Under the pieces are notes generated by a model. That model did not search any database. It worked only from the letters and a program-made list of their open reading frames with translations, and was not told where the DNA came from. From NCBI GenBank assembly GCA_036393295.1, contig DASWHF010000050.1, positions 1 through 53,277 of the forward strand: a stretch of DNA of 53,277 bases. The letters are read 5' to 3'. The position numbers were made by a program, and so were the translations under genes. Below, in pieces: positions 1 to 7,575 of this stretch (the first letter of the stretch is position 1; every line of letters starts with the position of its first letter). Source of the DNA: DASWHF01 sp036393295. Its GTDB lineage: Bacteria > Pseudomonadota > Gammaproteobacteria > Acidiferrobacterales > UBA6901.

Positions 1-12
1 TGTCCGAAGGGT

Positions 13-39
13 CCGCCGCCGCCCGCCGGGCGGCGGCGG
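13..39 (-). terminator. GC-rich hairpin after pilY1
   Basis: A perfect 13-bp inverted repeat (arms 13-25 and 27-39) lies just downstream of the pilY1 stop codon on the minus strand. No U-run follows on that strand, so it may slow transcription or protect the 3' end rather than act as a classical intrinsic terminator. Confidence 0.35.
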
Positions 40-45
40 TCGCGG

Positions 46-3000
46 TTACTGGGCCGGCTTCTTGTACCAGAAGGACTTGAACCCGGAAGACGCGCCAGTG
101 TCGCGGATCTTGAGGTCGGGCTGCAAGAGCTTGCCGTCGCCCAGCGACACCACTTCGGCCGGGATGCCCGAGGAATCGAGCTCGGTCACGCGGTCGTCCT
201 TGCCGCCGCCGAACACCGGCGTGCCGTCCTGCAGGCGGATCGCGTACAGCAGGCCGTTGCCTTCCTTGAGGTTGCAGGCGTCGGTCGTCGCGCCGGCCGG
301 AATGTAACTGGTGAAGTAGATCGTGCCCGCCAGGGTGAAGGCGGTCGACAGGTTCTTCTCTCCGCACAGCGCCGCGTAGCTCGGCGGGCACTCGAGCTTG
401 AGGCGCCAGCCGTTGGCCATCGTTGCCGGCGGAGTGCAGGAACTGCCTACGCAGTCGGTGATATCGGCGAGATCGTCATGTTCGAGCGTCGAAACGCCCA
501 GCGCGGTGCCGTCACTGGTCGACACCGAGCGGTCCTTGAACATGTAGAACCAGTTGGTGACGGCCAGGTCCTTGGGGTTCTCGCGGTCGCCGGTGCCGAT
601 CATGACGGCGTCGAAGGCGCCGCTGTCGTCGATGCTCTGGGCGTAATCCGGGGCGTTGAAGAAGCGCCGGTCGTTGGGCAGCGAGCCGCTGTTGCCCGCG
701 GCATGGCGGCCGACCGACAGGATCGGCGTCAGGATCCAGTCGCCCTGGTCGGGGCTGGCCATGTCGGCGCGCCACACCACGCCGCCGGTGTCGCCGACAT
801 AGATCCGGTCGACCAGGCCGTTGCCGTCGCTGTCGACGGCCAGCACGTCGGACGGGATGCTGTCGTTCAGGTCGGCGTGCGCGAACACCTTCGAGCCGCT
901 GCCGCTCTTGACCGCCTTCCACACCAGCGCACCGGTCTTGGCGTCGACGACGAAGAGGGCGTTACCCTCATTGTCGTCGCTGCCGATGCCGGTGGCGGTA
1001 TAGCCGCTGTGGCCCGGGTGGGTGTCCTTGTTGGTGTCGTAGCCGCCGCCGAAGATCAGCACCGGCTGCGGATCCGTCGTCGAGCCGTTGAACAGCATGC
1101 GCCCGACCCTGGGTGTCGACCAGGTCTGGCCGAGCTCGGCGAAGTCGCTGCCGGCGGCGCCCTTCTCGATGCGCCACAGCAGCTGCGGGTTCTCCGGGTC
1201 GGTGATGTCGAGCGCGTAGTAGCTGGTCCCGCCGCGGCGCAGGCCGAAGTACATGTAGACCTTATCGCCTCCGGAGATGGTGCCGTCGCCGCCGTCGTCG
1301 AAGATGTAGATAGCCGGCGCGCCGTCGGTCAGATAGGGGTGCACCGGGCTGGTCGCGGTGTTGGCCGCGAGCGTGGCGAGCTGGGGCATGACGGCGCGCG
1401 GCATGAAACCCCAGGCCTCGACGCCGTCGCTGTTGCGGATCAGCCGCATGTAGCCGTCGTTCGAGGCCGCCGCGATGTACACACGGGCGGGATCGCCGCC
1501 GTAGTTGATCGCCACCGGCCGCGAATGCAGCACGTCGCCCATCAGCCACGGCCGCACCGTGGTGCCGTCGTTGAGCAGGCCGCGCGCCCATTTGAGCAGG
1601 TAGCAGGCCGACGGCGGGCTGGTCGAGTCGTTGCTGTCGCAGGCGCCGACGCTGCTGGCACCGAGCACCGACTGCAGGGCGGAGGCGGTCCCGACGTCGG
1701 CGTTGACGTCGCGCAGGGGTGTCGACGCACCGTTGCTGAAGGTGTCCGGCTCGGTGAACAGCTTGCGCTTGCTCTCGTCGCTGGTATCGCCGGTATGGTT
1801 GGTCATGCCGGGCGTGTAGGGGTGCGAGCAGACCTGGTCGGAGGTCGAGGCGCAGCTCAGCTTGTAGCCCGGCACGTTCGAGCCGGCGCCGCCGCGGTCG
1901 ACCACGCGGCCGTCCTTGCCGGCGACCAGCTCGGTGGTCGCGGGCGGCGGCGGCGGGGCCGGCAGCTCGGCCGGGTTGGTCCAGAAGCTCAGCGCGTCGT
2001 ACTTGATGCGGCCGTCGGGCGCCACCGCGAACACGTTATTGGCGTCGCGGATTTCCTGCTCCTGGGACGTCGTGTTGATGCCGATCTGGAACTTCTTGAC
2101 GTTGCCCGGCCAGTTCGGCAGGCCGTTCTCGTCGGCCATGAACATGGCGATATAGACGTCATTCAGTACCTGGGCGCGGTTGTAGACGTTCACCGCCACC
2201 GACGGCGCGACGAAGGTCGTGCTGGTGCTGAGGATGTTCTTGAAGATGCTCGACAGGGTCTCGACCAGCTCTTCCGGATTCTCGCTCAGCGTGTACGGCT
2301 CGGCCGCCGACAGCCCGAGGCCGGCACCGGCGTAGCCGCGCGTGGTCGTGTTGACCTTGGTCGAATCGACGATGAAGTACGAGATCACGTTCTGCTTGCC
2401 GCCGACGTTCGGTTGGACGTCGTTGTCGTACATCCAGCGCACCACGGTCTTGAAGTCGTTGTTCTGGCCTTGCAGGTTGATGCCACCCATGCCGCCGTTG
2501 GCGGCCGTGGCGGTGATGGCGTTGTCGGAATGGCTGTCCTGTTGCGACACCTGGAACAGGATGTTGACGGTGTAGAGCTTGGCGCAGGCGCCGATCACCG
2601 GGCTGACATAGTTCGCGCCGCTGACGATGCCGTCGTCCCATTTGAGCGGGGTGGCGGGATTGGACGGGGTGTAGTCGTCCGGGTCATCGATGTTCTTGGC
2701 GTTGCCGGTGCTGAAGTCGGTCCAGCCGTTCTTCATGTTGTACCAGCCCTGGCCGCTGAAATAACGGAACAGCTCGAAGAACAGCTCCTTGCCCTGGTAG
2801 GGATGCGCCAGGTTGCCCTGCGGCACCGGAATCGCATCGAGCTTGGCGTAAAAGGCGTCGCGCTTCACCTGGGTGTCGAGCGCGCTCGCGCCGATCAGGA
2901 CATAGCCGCCGTTGCTGCACTTGGTGGCCGTGGGGCCGACGCAGTTGTTGCCGTCGTTGTGGTTGAGCGCCAGGCCGATGCGCGTGCCGCTGCCGACCTG

Positions 3001-3321
3001 TTGCAACACGTATTTGAGCGAGCCGCGCAGCAGGTTGAAATAGCTCGTGGAGCCGCTGCTCAGGGTGAGGAAAGGCTGCTCGACGCCGGCCGCGTCGGTG
3101 TAGGTCTTGGTGGTGAGGAAATCGCAGGCGCCGCCCTGGCACACCGTCGATCCGAGGTTGGAGCGGAAGTCGAGCGTGAAAATGACCACCGGCGTGTCGC
3201 CGCTGGTCGCGGCCGCCGGGTCGATGTAGATGTCGATGTCGTCGGCCTGGGCGACGCTGCCGATGCCGGTTAGCGCCACCGCGCCGGCCGCCAGCAGGGA
3301 GAGCAGGAATTTGCGGATCAT
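46..3321 (-). CDS. pilY1: Type IV pilus tip-associated protein PilY1/PilC
   Basis: Large secreted protein of about 1091 residues, placed last in a minor pilin operon as in Pseudomonas. PilY1 proteins prime pilus assembly and act as tip adhesins and surface sensors. The N-terminus is a signal peptide (MIRKFLLSLLAAGAVALTG, then a cleavage-like AQA-DD). The N-terminal half begins with a VWA-like strand (VVIFTLDFRSN). The C-terminal half has the PilY-type PQQ-like beta-propeller, with a calcium-loop motif DSDGNGLVD near residue 830, like the DxDxDxxxD site of P. aeruginosa PilY1. I chose the ATG at 3321 because GAGGA lies 8 bases upstream and the signal peptide starts there. An ATG at 3336 and a GTG at 3345 are also in frame. 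The family call is secure; the ligand is unknown. Confidence 0.93.
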   Translation of the reverse strand: MIRKFLLSLLAAGAVALTGIGSVAQADDIDIYIDPAAATSGDTPVVIFTLDFRSNLGSTVCQGGACDFLTTKTYTDAAGVEQPFLTLSSGSTSYFNLLRGSLKYVLQQVGSGTRIGLALNHNDGNNCVGPTATKCSNGGYVLIGASALDTQVKRDAFYAKLDAIPVPQGNLAHPYQGKELFFELFRYFSGQGWYNMKNGWTDFSTGNAKNIDDPDDYTPSNPATPLKWDDGIVSGANYVSPVIGACAKLYTVNILFQVSQQDSHSDNAITATAANGGMGGINLQGQNNDFKTVVRWMYDNDVQPNVGGKQNVISYFIVDSTKVNTTTRGYAGAGLGLSAAEPYTLSENPEELVETLSSIFKNILSTSTTFVAPSVAVNVYNRAQVLNDVYIAMFMADENGLPNWPGNVKKFQIGINTTSQEQEIRDANNVFAVAPDGRIKYDALSFWTNPAELPAPPPPPATTELVAGKDGRVVDRGGAGSNVPGYKLSCASTSDQVCSHPYTPGMTNHTGDTSDESKRKLFTEPDTFSNGASTPLRDVNADVGTASALQSVLGASSVGACDSNDSTSPPSACYLLKWARGLLNDGTTVRPWLMGDVLHSRPVAINYGGDPARVYIAAASNDGYMRLIRNSDGVEAWGFMPRAVMPQLATLAANTATSPVHPYLTDGAPAIYIFDDGGDGTISGGDKVYMYFGLRRGGTSYYALDITDPENPQLLWRIEKGAAGSDFAELGQTWSTPRVGRMLFNGSTTDPQPVLIFGGGYDTNKDTHPGHSGYTATGIGSDDNEGNALFVVDAKTGALVWKAVKSGSGSKVFAHADLNDSIPSDVLAVDSDGNGLVDRIYVGDTGGVVWRADMASPDQGDWILTPILSVGRHAAGNSGSLPNDRRFFNAPDYAQSIDDSGAFDAVMIGTGDRENPKDLAVTNWFYMFKDRSVSTSDGTALGVSTLEHDDLADITDCVGSSCTPPATMANGWRLKLECPPSYAALCGEKNLSTAFTLAGTIYFTSYIPAGATTDACNLKEGNGLLYAIRLQDGTPVFGGGKDDRVTELDSSGIPAEVVSLGDGKLLQPDLKIRDTGASSGFKSFWYKKPAQ

Positions 3322-3351
3322 GGTCTTAGTCCTCATTGTCTGCACGTCGCA

Positions 3352-3894
3352 TCAGTTCTGGCCGCCACCGCCGCCGCTGCCGTCGTCACGGTCGTCGAGC
3401 GCGGGAAACAGCTTGATATAGCCCTGGGCGAGCTCGGCCCGGCCCTGGCCGGCGAGCGTCGCGTCGAAGCCGCTCTCCGCCACGAACCCCGCGGCCTTCT
3501 GCTTGGCGCAGCTGGTCGCGGTGTGGCGGGTGCGCGGCGGGCAGGTCTCGTTGGTGACGCGCGTGACCTTGAGATGGCTGTCGGCGTTCCATTTGGTCGC
3601 CATCGGCTCGGGCAGGCTGTCGATGGTGTCGATGCAACCGGCGAGGTTGTAGCAGCGCGTCTCGCCGACCGATCCCTTGACGATGTAATACTCCTCCGGC
3701 TTGGCGAGCGTCGCTTCGATGCCGGCCTGGGCGAGCTGGAAGGCGGCGCTGCCGGCTTCGGCGTTGTTGGCCATGCGCAGCTCCATGAGACTGGTGCCGA
3801 GCGAGCCGAGCGAGACCAGCGTGATGCCCACCAGGATGATCAACGAGGTGAACAGCGAGGCGCCGCGCTGGCGGGATTTGGGTGTTGTGTTCAT
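3352..3894 (-). CDS. pilX: Minor pilin PilX
   Basis: A 180-residue protein whose N-terminus (RQRGASLFTSLIILVGITLV) is a type III prepilin-like leader followed by one hydrophobic helix. After the helix comes the PilX-specific stretch SLMELRMANNAEAGSAAFQL. As in other PilX proteins, the canonical Glu5 of GFTLIE is absent. Minor pilins cap the pilus and recruit PilY1, which is encoded just downstream here. The start is the ATG at 3894; a longer reading frame upstream lies inside pilW and has no pilin features. The gene sits 23 bases after pilW and 30 bases before pilY1. Confidence 0.85.
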   Translation of the reverse strand: MNTTPKSRQRGASLFTSLIILVGITLVSLGSLGTSLMELRMANNAEAGSAAFQLAQAGIEATLAKPEEYYIVKGSVGETRCYNLAGCIDTIDSLPEPMATKWNADSHLKVTRVTNETCPPRTRHTATSCAKQKAAGFVAESGFDATLAGQGRAELAQGYIKLFPALDDRDDGSGGGGGQN

Positions 3895-3917
3895 ACCTGC
3901 GAACTCCCCGAAGGCCT

Positions 3918-4958
3918 TTACGAAGACAGCTGCACCCGGTAAACCGGGTTGCGCAGCATGATGGTGTTGGTGAAGACGCGCCGGTGGTACTTCTGCGGCT
4001 CGGCCGGCGCCGAGGCGTCGGTCAGGGCGTTGCAGCCGCCGGTACCGCCGACGTTGTAACACAGGTCGCCGAACTCGTAGGTCTTGGCGTCAGCGTGCTG
4101 GTGATCCTTGGTGTCGCTGCGCACCAGCACGTAGATGCGCGCGGTCGCGGCGAAGGCCATTTGCGCCGCGGTCGGATTCGAGACGAACTGATTGGCGACA
4201 CCGTCGCTGTCGGTATCGATGCCGAACAGGACGTGGACGGCCTCGATGCCCTCGACCAGGGCCTCGTCCTGCATGCTGTAGTCCGGCGCCATGAGCTTGC
4301 GGTGCAGCGTCGGGATACCGGCGTCGCGGATATAATAGATCTGCGGCACGTACTCCCAGTAACTCCAGTTCTGGCTCGGAATCGCGAAGGCCGTGGTGAT
4401 GTCCGCCGGCTCGGCGCCGGTCTTGATCAGCGTGCCGTTGCTGGTGTTGGTGCGCAGGTAGACCTTGCCGGTGTCGTAGGGATACGGCAGTCCGGCGCCC
4501 GACGGCGTGGCCGGCGCGCCGAACACCTTCTGGAGCAGGATCACGTCGGTGCCGCTGCGGAAGGTCGCGGCGTCGATGCAGCCGAAGGCGGTCGAGGCGT
4601 CGGAGGCCGTGGCGTTGCCGATCACGACGGTGGTCTGCGCGACGCCGTAGGTCACGCCGCAATCGTCGGTGGCCAGCAGCGCCGGCGTGGCGTCCGTCGA
4701 CCACACGCCGTTGCCGGCCCCGCCGCCGCTGGTCATGCCGCCCCAGAATTCGGTATTGCTCAACTCCTCGGACAGCAACCGGATCACGTAGCGGCCGTTC
4801 TCCTGCATGCGCGCGAAGCGCTCGTCCTGGGCGTAGTTGCGGTTGCCGGTCAGGAACACCATGATGATCACGCCGACCACCAGCAGGCCAAGCACCATGG
4901 CTATCATCAGCTCGATGAGAGTGAAACCGCGTTCAGTCTGTCGTGCCAGCGTGCGCAT
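3918..4958 (-). CDS. pilW: Minor pilin PilW
   Basis: A 346-residue minor pilin. Residues 8-20 hold the prepilin peptidase motif RGFTLIELMIAMV, with Glu5 retained, followed by a hydrophobic helix to about residue 38. PilW-type sequence follows, including DERFARMQENGRYVIRLL. The large size is typical of PilW, the biggest of the minor pilins. It starts four bases after the pilV stop codon, so the two are probably translationally coupled. It acts in the inner membrane and is assembled at the pilus tip complex with FimT/FimU, PilV, PilX and PilY1. Confidence 0.9.
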   Translation of the reverse strand: MRTLARQTERGFTLIELMIAMVLGLLVVGVIIMVFLTGNRNYAQDERFARMQENGRYVIRLLSEELSNTEFWGGMTSGGGAGNGVWSTDATPALLATDDCGVTYGVAQTTVVIGNATASDASTAFGCIDAATFRSGTDVILLQKVFGAPATPSGAGLPYPYDTGKVYLRTNTSNGTLIKTGAEPADITTAFAIPSQNWSYWEYVPQIYYIRDAGIPTLHRKLMAPDYSMQDEALVEGIEAVHVLFGIDTDSDGVANQFVSNPTAAQMAFAATARIYVLVRSDTKDHQHADAKTYEFGDLCYNVGGTGGCNALTDASAPAEPQKYHRRVFTNTIMLRNPVYRVQLSS

Positions 4959-4961
4959 GGT

Positions 4962-5624
4962 CTAATTCGCCGAGATGTAGGTGGTGATGACGAGCACGCG
5001 CCGGTGCGTGTCGACGCTGCCGTCCTCGCCGTTGTACTTGCCGCTGCCCTCGCCGCAGGTGAAGGCGTCGGCGTCCGGCGCGGCCGCGTCGGGTGCAACC
5101 GGATTGGCGAGCTGGGTGCTGCCGCGCCAGGCGATCGCGACCGTGTAGTTGCCGGAGCGGTCGGTGACGCCGGCGGCGGCGTCGGTCGACAGGCAGGCGG
5201 TCGACGCAGTCAGGCCGCCGCTGCCGCCGCCGTCGCTCATGCCGTTCAAGGCCGTCTCCCATTGCCACAGGTCGTACTGCGACAACTCGAAGGTGGAGCA
5301 GGGATTGACCGAGCAATCCGCGCCGGGCGCGGAGCGCGTCGGCGTCGGGCCGCCGAGCACCGGGATCGGCGCGCCCGCCGAGCCGCCGTACTCGATCAAC
5401 TGCGTCGGGTTGGCGCGTATGCGTTCGACGATGTCGCTGGCCAGCAGCGTCGCGGTGGTGCGCTGCACCGCTTCGAAGTTCGAGCGCTTTGACATGAACT
5501 GGAGGCCGGCGATGCCGAGCAGGCCGATGGCCACGATGAACACCGACACCAGCACCTCGACCATGCTGAAGCCGAGCTGGCGCCGGTGCGCGCGGTTCGT
5601 TGTCGATGAAGCAGTCTGTTCCAT
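4962..5624 (-). CDS. pilV: Minor pilin PilV
   Basis: A 220-residue minor pilin. The leader RRQLGFSMVEVLVSVFIVAI has the Gly/Phe cleavage site and Glu5, followed by the PilV-type GLLGIAGLQ and MSKRSNFEAVQRTTATLLA. The start MEQTASS at 5624 lies 11 bases after the fimT stop codon, so the gene belongs to one transcript with fimT and pilW. PilV links the FimU/GspH-like pilin to PilW-PilX in the tip complex of other species. That assignment rests on family knowledge. Confidence 0.88.
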   Translation of the reverse strand: MEQTASSTTNRAHRRQLGFSMVEVLVSVFIVAIGLLGIAGLQFMSKRSNFEAVQRTTATLLASDIVERIRANPTQLIEYGGSAGAPIPVLGGPTPTRSAPGADCSVNPCSTFELSQYDLWQWETALNGMSDGGGSGGLTASTACLSTDAAAGVTDRSGNYTVAIAWRGSTQLANPVAPDAAAPDADAFTCGEGSGKYNGEDGSVDTHRRVLVITTYISAN

Positions 5625-5635
5625 GGGCGGTTCCG

Positions 5636-6298
5636 TCACGAGCAGACAAAGGGGTCGGATTCGACGGCGACGCGCCCGGTGAGCCCGATCAGCACGTTGC
5701 GACCGCGGGTCTTGCCGGTGCGGTCGTCGCAGAAGGTGAAGACGCCGTCCGGGACCGCCGCGTTGGTCGGCGGCTTGTTGGTGCCGACGGGGCGCGGCGC
5801 CGGCTCGCCGGACGAGCTGTAGGTCACGAAGCTGTTGGACGTGAAGCCGCCGGCGGTGAGCTCGACCTTGTCCGGCAGCGCGCCGAACACCCGCAGCACC
5901 TGTTCGCCGGCATCGAGACTGCCGTCGCCGTTGGTGTCGTTGAACACCAGCCAGCCGGTCGACCAGTCGTTGCCGCCGCCGCAGGCGGTGTCGCTGGCGC
6001 GCACGCACACGGTCACGCGCGCGGCGCGCTTGGAGGCCTCGCTGCGCGCCAGGTTGAGGGCCACGGCCAGCTCGCCCACCGAGGTTTTGATGCGATTGTT
6101 CTTGATGAACATCTGCAGGTTGGGTACGGCGACCGTCACCAGGATGGCCGCCACGGCAATGGTGACAACGAGCTCGATCAGCGTGAAGCCGCGCGCACGC
6201 GGCCGCGCCGCGCCCGGCCGGTCACTGCGCGCGGCGGCGTCGAAACAGGACAATGCTTCGTCCCGGTGAATGTCGGCTTGGCAGTCTTGGTCATTCAT
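5636..6298 (-). CDS. fimT: Minor pilin FimT/FimU (GspH domain)
   Basis: First gene of the minor pilin operon, 220 residues. An unusually long cytoplasmic leader of about 36 residues, ending in Gly, precedes FTLIELVVTIAVAAILVTVA, which is a canonical type IV pilin N-terminus. The GspH signature follows (NNRIKTSVGELAVALNLARS). FimT and FimU cannot be told apart safely by eye. FimU is the usual member of the PilVWXY1 set, and FimT has DNA-binding roles in natural transformation of some species. An internal start closer to the leader is possible and would give a conventional short leader. Confidence 0.85.
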   Translation of the reverse strand: MNDQDCQADIHRDEALSCFDAAARSDRPGAARPRARGFTLIELVVTIAVAAILVTVAVPNLQMFIKNNRIKTSVGELAVALNLARSEASKRAARVTVCVRASDTACGGGNDWSTGWLVFNDTNGDGSLDAGEQVLRVFGALPDKVELTAGGFTSNSFVTYSSSGEPAPRPVGTNKPPTNAAVPDGVFTFCDDRTGKTRGRNVLIGLTGRVAVESDPFVCS

Positions 6299-6448
6299 GG
6301 TCGTCTCGCACCCCGAGACATCTCATTGAGCATAGCAGCGATTCCGGAAGTGGGAATTTTTCCCACCATTTTTTGCCGCGCCGGGCGGGGATCGCGCGTG
6401 CCACAGCGCCCCACCCTGCCGACACTTACCGGGGTATACCTTCATTTA

Positions 6449-6466
6449 AAGCACAATCTGTGCCAA
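6449..6466 (-). promoter_or_regulatory. Candidate sigma-54 (-24/-12) promoter of the minor pilin operon
   Basis: Read on the minus strand, TTGGCACAGATTGTGCTT has the invariant GG and GC dinucleotides with exactly ten bases between them and matches TGGCAC at the -24 element. The start point would lie near 6439, about 140 bases before fimT. Type IV pilus genes are often RpoN/PilR-controlled, though in P. aeruginosa this is best known for pilA. The rest of the 6299-6594 intergenic region holds a 7-bp hairpin (GTGGGAA/TTCCCAC, 6350-6366) followed by a T-run on the plus strand. Confidence 0.5.
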
Positions 6467-6594
6467 GCACCCCGCGCCCCATGGGCATGTGACCCGAGGT
6501 GGATTTTGCTTTACTGATAGCATACGGAGTAAGCTCAGCGCCGTAGTCGTACCTCGGAAAAACAATCAGTTGGCGGGTGAATGGAGAGGAATAG

Positions 6595-7347
6595 GTGAGG
6601 TATCGAAGCGCGGTGCTCGGGGCGATCGCGGCCTCGCTGGCACCGGCGGCCTCCGCCGACCAGGTGTCGGTGAGCGTCAGTCCGGCCTATGCCGCGGGCG
6701 ATTTCGGTCAGACGGACGACACGCGTATTTACTACCTGCCGGTGCAGTGGCGCTACGACCACGGCCCCTGGAGCGCCGCGGTCACAGCCGCCTGGTTGAG
6801 CGTTCAGGGACCGGTGGTCCTGACCTCCGGCGGCGTCAGCGGCGGCACCACGGTCTCGACCGAGCGCCGCAGCGGCGCCGGCGATACCTGGCTGGAGGGC
6901 TCCTACCGCGTCGGGGGTGGCGGTGCGGCGCCGGACACGGTTCCCTACCTCAAGATCAAATTCGCCACCGCCGACGCCGAGCGGGGTCTCGGTTCCGGCG
7001 AGCACGATTACGAATCCGGGGTCTCGCTGGAGTGGGCAGTCAGTGGCGGCTGGTTTCCGTTCGTGTCCGCCGGCTATCGGCGGGTCGGGGAGCCGGACGG
7101 TTTCCCGGTCCGGGACATCGCGGTCTACGAGGCGGGCTTAAGTTACCGCCTGGCGGGAAGCCACTATCTGACCGGCATGTTCGCCGGCAACCAGTCGGCG
7201 CTGGCCGATGCGCCGCGCGCCGCCGACCTCGTGCTCGCGTGGAACCGCGCGGCGGGCACCGGGGTGGGAATTCAGCTCTACGCCAGCGTCGGCTTGTCGG
7301 ACGGCAGCCCGGACTACAGCCTGGGATTCAGCCTGGAGTGGCGGTAG
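6595..7347 (+). CDS. Predicted outer-membrane beta-barrel protein
   Basis: A 250-residue protein with a signal peptide (MRYRSAVLGAIAASLAPAAS, cleaved after ASA). Amphipathic strands such as VSVSVSPAYA, IYYLPVQWRY, GVSLEWAVS and YSLGFSLEWR alternate, and the chain ends in an aromatic-basic C-terminus. This pattern fits small outer-membrane channels of the MetA-pathway/transporter type. The start is a GTG with a good GGAGAGGA box 5 bases upstream; no ATG fits. It diverges from the pilin operon and stands alone. Substrate and precise family are not recognisable by eye. Confidence 0.65.
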   Translation: MRYRSAVLGAIAASLAPAASADQVSVSVSPAYAAGDFGQTDDTRIYYLPVQWRYDHGPWSAAVTAAWLSVQGPVVLTSGGVSGGTTVSTERRSGAGDTWLEGSYRVGGGGAAPDTVPYLKIKFATADAERGLGSGEHDYESGVSLEWAVSGGWFPFVSAGYRRVGEPDGFPVRDIAVYEAGLSYRLAGSHYLTGMFAGNQSALADAPRAADLVLAWNRAAGTGVGIQLYASVGLSDGSPDYSLGFSLEWR

Positions 7348-7376
7348 TGAGTGGCCGGCGAATTGCCGCCGGTTAA

Positions 7377-7575
7377 CAGGCTGTTGACGAAGGCCCCTTC
7401 GGGGCAAAACTCGTTTTTCAACAGCCTGCGGTGCGGTCGACGGATCGACCGCCATTTTTCAAACACGGAGGTGTTTGAAAAATGGAGCAAAGCAAAAATG
7501 ACATTTTTGCTTTGCGTGGTTGACGAAGGCCTCGCAGGGGCAAAAGTCCAGGATGGACTTTTTCAACACTCTGTT
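7377..7575. repeat. Cluster of palindromic intergenic repeats
   Basis: Several hairpins follow one another. Copy A has outer arms CAGGCTGTTGA (7377-7387) and TCAACAGCCTG (7418-7428). GGTCGA/TCGACC is at 7435-7450. A perfect 15-bp hairpin with a 4-base loop is at 7452-7485. A 14-bp palindrome with one central base is at 7487-7515. Copy B (7519-7575) shares TTGACGAAGGCC and GGGGCAAAA with copy A and holds the hairpin AAAAGTCCA/TGGACTTTT. Copy B contains the stop codon of the FimX-like gene. It may act as a terminator for both flanking genes, which converge here. Confidence 0.8.

Noticed and set aside
478..3273. A 931-codon plus-strand open frame opposite pilY1
   Set aside because: High G+C makes long antisense frames. 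Its translation is Val/Ala/Arg/Gly-rich with no domain, whereas the minus frame is clearly PilY1.
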